Source: Bacteroidota bacterium
Lineage (GTDB): Bacteria > Bacteroidota > Bacteroidia > Chitinophagales > UBA2359
Assembly: GCA_020631245.1 (NCBI GenBank)
Contig: JAHDHP010000008.1
Coordinates: forward strand, 1-32,850
Direction of reading: 5' to 3'
Length of the DNA: 32,850 nucleotides
Position 1 is the stretch's first letter. Each line of letters opens with the position of its first letter. Under the pieces are notes generated by a model. It saw nothing but the letters and a program-made list of their open reading frames with translations, made no database searches and was not told the origin of the DNA. Shown one piece after another: positions 28,334 to 32,850 of the stretch. The position numbers were made by a program, and so were the translations under genes.

Positions 28334-28708
28334 TTATTTTTTTGGTCTCTTCGTTCCATACTTCGATCTCCCCTGCATTCTATTTTCCACTCCTGCGGTA
28401 TCCAATGTACCTCTCACAATTGTGTATCTCACACCTGGCAAATCCTTTACACGACCACCACGAATCAATACAATTGAGTGCTCTTGCAAGTTGTGCCCTT
28501 CTCCAGGAATATAGGCAATCACCTCAACTCCATTTGTCAAGCGTACTTTCGCAACTTTCCTTAGTGCCGAATTTGGCTTCTTAGGCGTAGTTGTATACAC
28601 TCTCGTACAAACCCCTCTTCGTTGCGGACAACGATCCAATGCTCTTGATTTTGAGACTGATTTTTGTAAAACTCGTCCTTTGCGGACTAATTGCTGAATA
28701 GTAGGCAT
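28334..28708 (-). CDS. rpsL: 30S ribosomal protein S12
   Basis: S12 controls decoding accuracy and is the streptomycin target region. The 124 residues start [12 protein letters not shown] and include [15 protein letters not shown] with Lys43 and [12 protein letters not shown] with Lys88, both wild-type at the positions linked to streptomycin resistance. D89 in VKDLPG is the residue that can be methylthiolated in other bacteria. First gene of the cluster. Unlike its neighbours it has a Shine-Dalgarno sequence, AAAGGAG at 28722-28716, 7 nt before the ATG. Two promoters and a folded leader precede it. Confidence 0.98.
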   Translation of the reverse strand: MPTIQQLVRKGRVLQKSVSKSRALDRCPQRRGVCTRVYTTTPKKPNSALRKVAKVRLTNGVEVIAYIPGEGHNLQEHSIVLIRGGRVKDLPGVRYTIVRGTLDTAGVENRMQGRSKYGTKRPKK

Positions 28709-28737
28709 TTTGTCTCTCCTTTGATTTTTTAGATTTG

Positions 28738-28745
28738 CAAAGATA
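28738..28745 (-). promoter_or_regulatory. Proximal rpsL promoter element (P2)
   Basis: TATCTTTG on the minus strand matches TAnnTTTG perfectly, 30 nt before the rpsL start. Upstream, a CGTTAG-5 nt-CTAACG dyad occupies the -17 to -33 region in place of a clear TTTG box. The transcript would begin about 20-25 nt from the ATG. Confidence 0.5.
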
Positions 28746-28754
28746 GAAAATTGA

Positions 28755-28818
28755 CGTTAGAATAACTAACGCACAGGTTATTTAATTAAATAAATATAAT
28801 AGATGTAAATTACCTGTG
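28755..28818 (-). promoter_or_regulatory. Two abutting stem-loops in the rpsL leader
   Basis: The first stem-loop pairs CACAGGTAATTTA (28818-28806) with TAAATAACCTGTG (28784-28772), 12 of 13 bp with a 21-nt loop. The second, CGTTAG/CTAACG (28771-28766 with 28760-28755, loop of 5), follows with no gap. Both lie in the leader made from the distal promoter P1. The second also overlaps the spacer region of promoter P2. Such a leader could bind S7 or S12 for feedback, but this is inference. Confidence 0.5.
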
Positions 28819-28895
28819 TTGCTTATCGCTACAAGATTCCAGATTTTCAGGTATATATAGTATATGGAAATCACATCTGACGTGAAAAGCGAGTG

Positions 28896-28927
28896 CAAAG
28901 ATATGAATAAAAAAATGAAATAGCAAA
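28896..28927 (-). promoter_or_regulatory. Main rpsL (str-S10 cluster) promoter (P1)
   Basis: TTTG (28927-28924), 20 nt, then TATCTTTG (28903-28896): a textbook Bacteroidota vegetative promoter on the minus strand. Start expected near 28888, giving an rpsL leader of about 180 nt. Confidence 0.75.
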
Positions 28928-29059
28928 TGGACTTGTAAGAAGTTGGAAAAAAACTTAATTCATCATCATCCCCATATATAAACACTCTTAAACGAATCGA
29001 TTCTTTGTAACTCTATTTCCTCATTATTCAATAATATCTATACTATTTTTTTTTTAGAT
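28928..29059. other. A/T-rich segment between the rpsL promoter and repeat copy B
   Basis: No gene is seen. It holds a run of eleven or more T on the plus strand before the repeat and no convincing hairpin. It appears to be simple upstream spacer. Confidence 0.4.
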
Positions 29060-29267
29060 GGGCGTGCCCTATATAGTAAAAAGCGCAATAATCGTTTCAC
29101 GATTACTGCGCTTTTTACTATATAGGTCGGGCTTTCCGCTATTATGTGGCTATTCGGCAACTGTTCAGCATAGTCGGCACTTGTCTTCGCTCATTCCGCT
29201 CAGCCTGCGTCCCTCTTTGCTTCACTAGCTCCCTCATAACGCCCCATACCGCTTCTATCCCTCACGC
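29060..29267 (+). repeat. Structured dispersed repeat, copy B
   Basis: It opens with GGGCGTGCCCT and continues with a near-perfect hairpin (29071-29095 with 29099-29123, 25 bp, one mismatch, 3-nt loop, extendable by CCT/AGG). Then come AGGTCGGGCTTTCCGCTATTA, a middle of about 120 bp, and ACCGCTTCTATCCCTCACGC. The edge blocks equal those of copy A (14160-14364, opposite strand). The middle is diverged but keeps TGTCTTC, CTC and CAGCC in order. The hairpin has no sequence similarity to that of copy A. A frame crosses it (29146-29352) but shares nothing with the frame in copy A. It lies between the rpsL promoter region and the 3' end of ribE, antisense to both. Confidence 0.8.
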
Positions 29268-29395
29268 GGAAAACGATGAAACGATTAAACGTCCGACGAA
29301 AAGACTCTTGGGTTTGAAGTCAAGTGCCTCTACCTCTCTTCTAAGGAGGTGATTTTGAGGATGGGCTACATGAGTGAAGCGTTACGCTATATTTG
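29268..29395. other. Unexplained 128-bp segment between repeat copy B and ribE
   Basis: No gene is confident here. On the plus strand AAGGAGGTGAT (29343-29353) is a perfect extended Shine-Dalgarno sequence, 7 nt before an ATG at 29361. On the minus strand, 29334-29303 reads like the D-loop plus anticodon part of a tRNA (GGTAGAGGCACTTGACTTCA, then AACCCAAGAGTC), without detectable acceptor arm. It may be part of a longer version of the repeat. Confidence 0.4.
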
Positions 29396-29998
29396 CTATT
29401 GCTTCAAGGCTATTTGTTGGCGATTGAATAGGCGGGTGATATATTTACCTATAATATCAAATTCTAAATTAACAATTGTCCCTTTTTGATAGGAATGAAA
29501 AACAGTATGTTCGTGGGTATAAGGAATAATGGCTACTGAAAAAGCCCCATCATGTGCTTCTACTACGGTTAAGCTTGTTCCATCAATAGTAATGGAGCCT
29601 TTTTCTACTAAGACATGTTCTTTTTGTTCAAAAGAAAAATGGTAATACCAACTTCCATCTTGCTCTTCTACTCGCTCACAAATACCCGTTTGATCGACAT
29701 GTCCTTGTACAAAATGCCCATCTACTCGATCATTTGCCTTCATACAACGTTCCAAATTTACTACACTCCCCTGTTTCAATTGCCCCAAACTAGAGCGGAT
29801 CAAGGTTTCTTCAATGGCTGTAACGACGTGGGTATCTCCTGTTTGGGCAACCACTGTTAAACAAACGCCATTATGCGCTATGCTTTGGTCTATTTTTAAC
29901 TCGTTTGAAATGCTAGAGGCAATTGTAAAATGGATATTGGTGCCTTCTTTCTCTATTTGCTGTATTGTGCCTAGTGTTTCGATTATTCCTGTAAACAT
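29396..29998 (-). CDS. ribE: Riboflavin synthase (alpha subunit)
   Basis: The enzyme converts two 6,7-dimethyl-8-ribityllumazine molecules into riboflavin and a pyrimidine, the last step of riboflavin synthesis. The 200 residues show the diagnostic start MFTGIIETLGTI and two tandem lumazine-binding barrels. The first spans about 1-97 (HNGVCLTVVAQ, LIRSSLGQLKQGSVVNLE) and the second about 98-195 (GHFVQGHVD, KGSITIDGTSLTVV, PYTHEHTVF). Length is typical. No other rib gene is nearby, so this is a stand-alone copy in the genome context seen. It is called ribC in some genomes. Confidence 0.97.
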   Translation of the reverse strand: MFTGIIETLGTIQQIEKEGTNIHFTIASSISNELKIDQSIAHNGVCLTVVAQTGDTHVVTAIEETLIRSSLGQLKQGSVVNLERCMKANDRVDGHFVQGHVDQTGICERVEEQDGSWYYHFSFEQKEHVLVEKGSITIDGTSLTVVEAHDGAFSVAIIPYTHEHTVFHSYQKGTIVNLEFDIIGKYITRLFNRQQIALKQ

Positions 29999-30038
29999 AA
30001 AATTACTTTTTTATAGCCAATGACATTCTATCAGCTAG

Positions 30039-30060
30039 GGCAAGCACAAGGCCTTGCCCC
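30039..30060. repeat. Short palindrome between ribE and the secreted protein gene
   Basis: GGGCAAG and CTTGCCC pair as a 7-bp stem with an 8-nt loop. It lies 5 nt after the stop of the 914-residue protein gene and so may act as its terminator or a small REP-like unit. No U-run follows, so termination is doubtful. Confidence 0.4.
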
Positions 30061-30065
30061 TACAA

Positions 30066-32810
30066 TCATCTAATAATATAAATATACCCATTCAAGGTTT
30101 CACCCACTACGACAAAACCATCAATGGTTTGTTCAAGCACATCACAAACATAGTAGTAAGTCCCTTCTGCTAGGGGTTCTCCAGATTGCTGATCAGTACC
30201 ATCCCAATTGATTAGTGGATCATCTGTTTCGAATACTAATTCTCCCCATCGGTTGAACACCTTCATATCAACGCTACTTACAAAAGAAGCCTTACGAGGC
30301 ACAAATAAATCATTTTGATTATCTCCATTCGGTGTAAACGTATTAGGCAACTCATAGGTAAGACAATTTTCTTTACACACAATATTGCTCAGAATACTCT
30401 CATTCTGGAATGAATCAATAGCACTCACTTGGTAGCAACCCGCTAGTGTACCTTCTAATGCATGAGAAAAAGTGGTATTAACAGCCCCATCGACATTTCC
30501 AATTAAGGTAAGGGCATCATCATCATTGGTAGAATAGTACACATTATAGCCTATTACGTCATCTGCACAAGTCTCATTGGGGTTATTCCATCTCAGTTCA
30601 TTATTAAAACTTCCCGTTGGATCAACTCCCTGATCACAAGCATTTTGAACGCTTAAACTAGGCTCACAAGGTGGAATCGTATCAATCGGCGTTCCACAAT
30701 TTATTTGTGATAAATTAATTAGTGGATCAGGTAAGCCATTAGAGGAGTAGGTTCCGACTGCTTTGATATAATAACAATAGGACTGTCCATTTGCTAAACC
30801 TGTATCTCGATATGTTGTTTCATCTACTACTGTAGAAATGGAATCGAATGTACCTTGTTGATTTTGGCGATAAATATCATAGGAGAGATTGAGCCAGGGA
30901 ACCGAAAAATCCCAACTGAGATTTAGCGCGTTATCTGCCTCTGTAACACTCAAAAACACAGACGAAGCGGTAGCTGTTTCATCAATTAGTTCGCCCTCTG
31001 AATAAAAAGCGATTTTATAACTATAAGGTAAATCCTGTGTATTTATAGCGTTAACCTGATCGACATAGTTCGTATCATTAGCTTCAAAAAAAGACGTATA
31101 ATCCCATGCTGTTACCAATTCAAAGTTAGCACCTCCTATTCCGTCTGTTCGGTATAGTTCGTACCGATAAGGTGGTGGATTTAGCACTGTATCTAATGCT
31201 TCTGCTACTGGCTTAGACCATGCTACATAGATTGATCCATTATTTAAAGCAGTTGACTCAATGCTTACATTGGTGATAATGGGAGAATCTTTTGGAAGTT
31301 CTACACAGGTATTTAAAGAAGCGACACTTGAGGACACATTCAGTGGTGTTCCTCCACCAGTGAAGGCATCAGCAAACTCGGCTACTACTCGATAGGAATA
31401 CACAATACCTTCTGAAGCTTGATCGTCTACAAAAGTATTTTCCATAATTCCATCGGCAATTTTCACATAGGAGGTTCCCTCTAAGCCCAATTGACAAATA
31501 TCTAAATCGAGGCTATCACACCCAATGCTTCGCCAAATGGCATAACCCATAAACTTTTCACTATCCTGACAAGGATAGTCCTCATTTATATTCCAACTAA
31601 GCGAAATATCCCCTTCTACAATTTCTGCCCTTAATTCTTTGGGAGGTGGTGGAGCGATGGTAATTTGCCATGTTTCCAAATCCGCTAGCGGTAAGGGTCC
31701 ACGATTAGGGGCTGTTGTTTTTACAAAGTCATCTTCTGCCTTTATTACTACCGTATATTCTTCACTATAAATATGGCTACAGTTAGTTGCCCAAGTAAAT
31801 ACGGAACGAACGGTATCTCTTGCTATTTGTATCGGAAACTCAGCAGGTTCATCTGTCACTTCCAACGGCCCTCCAAAAGCACTAATGGTAACAGATTGTC
31901 CTATATCAGGATCGGAAGCAATTGCCTCAATAATAAGTGTATCGCCTACTGTAATACAAGTATCTATTAATGCTTCTACAATAGGCGGTTCATTATCAAC
32001 ATCTTCTACGATAATTTGCATATCTCGAACTACATTTCCAATCTCTAGACCATTTCGAAACTCTGTAATCAAAAAAGCAATATTATAAATACCTGGTGTT
32101 TGTGGTGTCTCCCAAGTAAACTCGCCTGTAGCAGGATCGAGAAAAATATCATTTTCTGGACCTGCCGGAAATGCATCGGGCAACGCGAAGAAAGGAACAT
32201 CCGTATTACGATCTGCTCTTGGAGGAATCAATTTAAAATGGAGACTATCACCATCTGGATCGAAGGCATTAGGGTTGTGAATAAAGGTTGAACCCACATT
32301 TCCATAATCAATTGGTGGTTGGAATAGTACGGGAGAGCTATTAATTCCTAGGAATTGTGGACTTCGAACTCTTACCGTCGCATCTATATAAAAGGGGACA
32401 TCTACTGAATTACTAAAATTGATAATTTCGGCAATTCGGTTGGGGTCTTGCATTGATACCAAATAATCGAAGGGAGCAGCGTAGGAGTGATAAATTTCGT
32501 AGATATTTAGCTTAATATTTGTACCAGGGATGGGTACTCCTTGTGGGGGCGTGCCACTTCCATTGACACGTGGAGCTGCTTGAATATCTGTTCCATCACC
32601 AAAGTCTACATCTAGACTATCGCGATCGGCAGCATCACTTTCACCACCTGTTTTGGTGTATGTTGTAATAAGAAACTTGTATCGGTAAGGATCGCCAGGA
32701 AGTGGTTCACTGACATAGGAAATCTCTCCAGCTCGATTGTGGGTAGCCCAAACAGTAAGACTAGAGAGGATACTTAGAAGCAATAAGGATAAAAATAAAA
32801 ATCGTTTCAT
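30066..32810 (-). CDS. Secreted T9SS type B sorted protein with Ig/fibronectin-like repeats
   Basis: The 914-residue protein starts with a signal peptide (MKRFLFLSLLLLSILSSLTVWA, cut probably after residue 22) and then THNRAGEISY, a start seen in many large Bacteroidota surface proteins. The middle is a series of beta-sandwich segments. DPDIGQSVTISAFGG resembles an Ig-like or cadherin-like domain, and several stretches of the ELRAEIVEGDISLSWNINEDY type look like fibronectin type III repeats. Residues about 816-914 are the gliding-motility-associated C-terminal domain (TIGR04131-type: LPNTFTPNGDNQNDLF, MKVFNRWGELVFET, GTYYYVCDV). This domain targets proteins to type IX secretion and surface attachment. 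Likely an adhesin-like or matrix protein. No enzymatic motif is seen. Confidence 0.93.
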   Translation of the reverse strand: MKRFLFLSLLLLSILSSLTVWATHNRAGEISYVSEPLPGDPYRYKFLITTYTKTGGESDAADRDSLDVDFGDGTDIQAAPRVNGSGTPPQGVPIPGTNIKLNIYEIYHSYAAPFDYLVSMQDPNRIAEIINFSNSVDVPFYIDATVRVRSPQFLGINSSPVLFQPPIDYGNVGSTFIHNPNAFDPDGDSLHFKLIPPRADRNTDVPFFALPDAFPAGPENDIFLDPATGEFTWETPQTPGIYNIAFLITEFRNGLEIGNVVRDMQIIVEDVDNEPPIVEALIDTCITVGDTLIIEAIASDPDIGQSVTISAFGGPLEVTDEPAEFPIQIARDTVRSVFTWATNCSHIYSEEYTVVIKAEDDFVKTTAPNRGPLPLADLETWQITIAPPPPKELRAEIVEGDISLSWNINEDYPCQDSEKFMGYAIWRSIGCDSLDLDICQLGLEGTSYVKIADGIMENTFVDDQASEGIVYSYRVVAEFADAFTGGGTPLNVSSSVASLNTCVELPKDSPIITNVSIESTALNNGSIYVAWSKPVAEALDTVLNPPPYRYELYRTDGIGGANFELVTAWDYTSFFEANDTNYVDQVNAINTQDLPYSYKIAFYSEGELIDETATASSVFLSVTEADNALNLSWDFSVPWLNLSYDIYRQNQQGTFDSISTVVDETTYRDTGLANGQSYCYYIKAVGTYSSNGLPDPLINLSQINCGTPIDTIPPCEPSLSVQNACDQGVDPTGSFNNELRWNNPNETCADDVIGYNVYYSTNDDDALTLIGNVDGAVNTTFSHALEGTLAGCYQVSAIDSFQNESILSNIVCKENCLTYELPNTFTPNGDNQNDLFVPRKASFVSSVDMKVFNRWGELVFETDDPLINWDGTDQQSGEPLAEGTYYYVCDVLEQTIDGFVVVGETLNGYIYIIR

Positions 32811-32850
32811 TAATTAGCAACGATTAAATATGAGATGCTATTGTATGAAG

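Noticed and set aside
29146-29352. 68-residue plus-strand ORF in repeat copy B
   Set aside because: Same reason as for copy A; no similarity to known domains.
32540-32560. GGGGGCGTGCC in the secreted-protein gene, resembling the repeat edge
   Set aside because: Only a few bases match, none of the other blocks follow, and it is coding sequence.

Overview
The window looks like a chromosomal segment of a Bacteroidota bacterium, probably from the Saprospiria or a neighbouring lineage. The reasons are the low-GC coding sequence, the TAnnTTTG-type promoter elements, the near absence of Shine-Dalgarno sequences, a type IX secretion (T9SS) C-terminal sorting domain, and a secreted pappalysin-like protease with a dockerin-like tail. 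All confident genes lie on the minus strand, so transcription runs from high to low coordinates.

Layout in transcription order. (1) 32810-30066 encodes a large secreted, T9SS-sorted repeat protein, followed by riboflavin synthase (ribE, 29998-29396). (2) 29395-28709 is a 687-bp gene-free stretch holding one copy of a structured dispersed repeat, an unexplained segment, and the promoters and folded leader of the ribosomal cluster. (3) 28708-9502 is one co-oriented translation cluster: rpsL-rpsG-fusA, then rpsJ-rplC-rplD-rplW-rplB-rpsS-rplV-rpsC-rplP-rpmC-rpsQ, then rplN-rplX-rplE-rpsN // rpsH-rplF-rplR-rpsE-rpmD-rplO-secY, then (after a second copy of the repeat) map-infA-rpmJ-rpsM-rpsK-rpsD-rpoA-rplQ. 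This fuses the str, S10, spc and alpha operons. (4) 9361-4161 is rimP-nusA-infB, with its own promoter and a strong terminator. (5) 4053-1 holds a GH36 alpha-galactosidase and a secreted M43 metalloprotease that runs off the left edge.

The cluster makes the core translation machinery (23 further ribosomal proteins besides S12 and S7, IF-1, IF-2, EF-G), the RNA polymerase alpha subunit, the SecY translocon, methionine aminopeptidase, and the transcription-translation coupling factors NusA and S10/NusE. Three small genes or starts needed correction or were found by direct reading: rpmJ (12862-12978), rpmD (16436-16615), and trimmed starts for rpsH, infA and fusA. rpmJ and rpmD are too short to be obvious in a long-ORF scan.

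The most unusual signal is a pair of about 205-bp noncoding elements (14160-14364, minus; 29060-29267, plus). They share conserved edge blocks but carry completely different central hairpins at the same place, which points to selection on structure rather than sequence. One copy sits just before map, which then lacks an ATG start. Other points worth attention are a promoter-terminator split inside the spc operon, a hairpin at the very start of the rimP-nusA-infB transcript, a two-stem leader in front of rpsL, and an acidic tail on L17.
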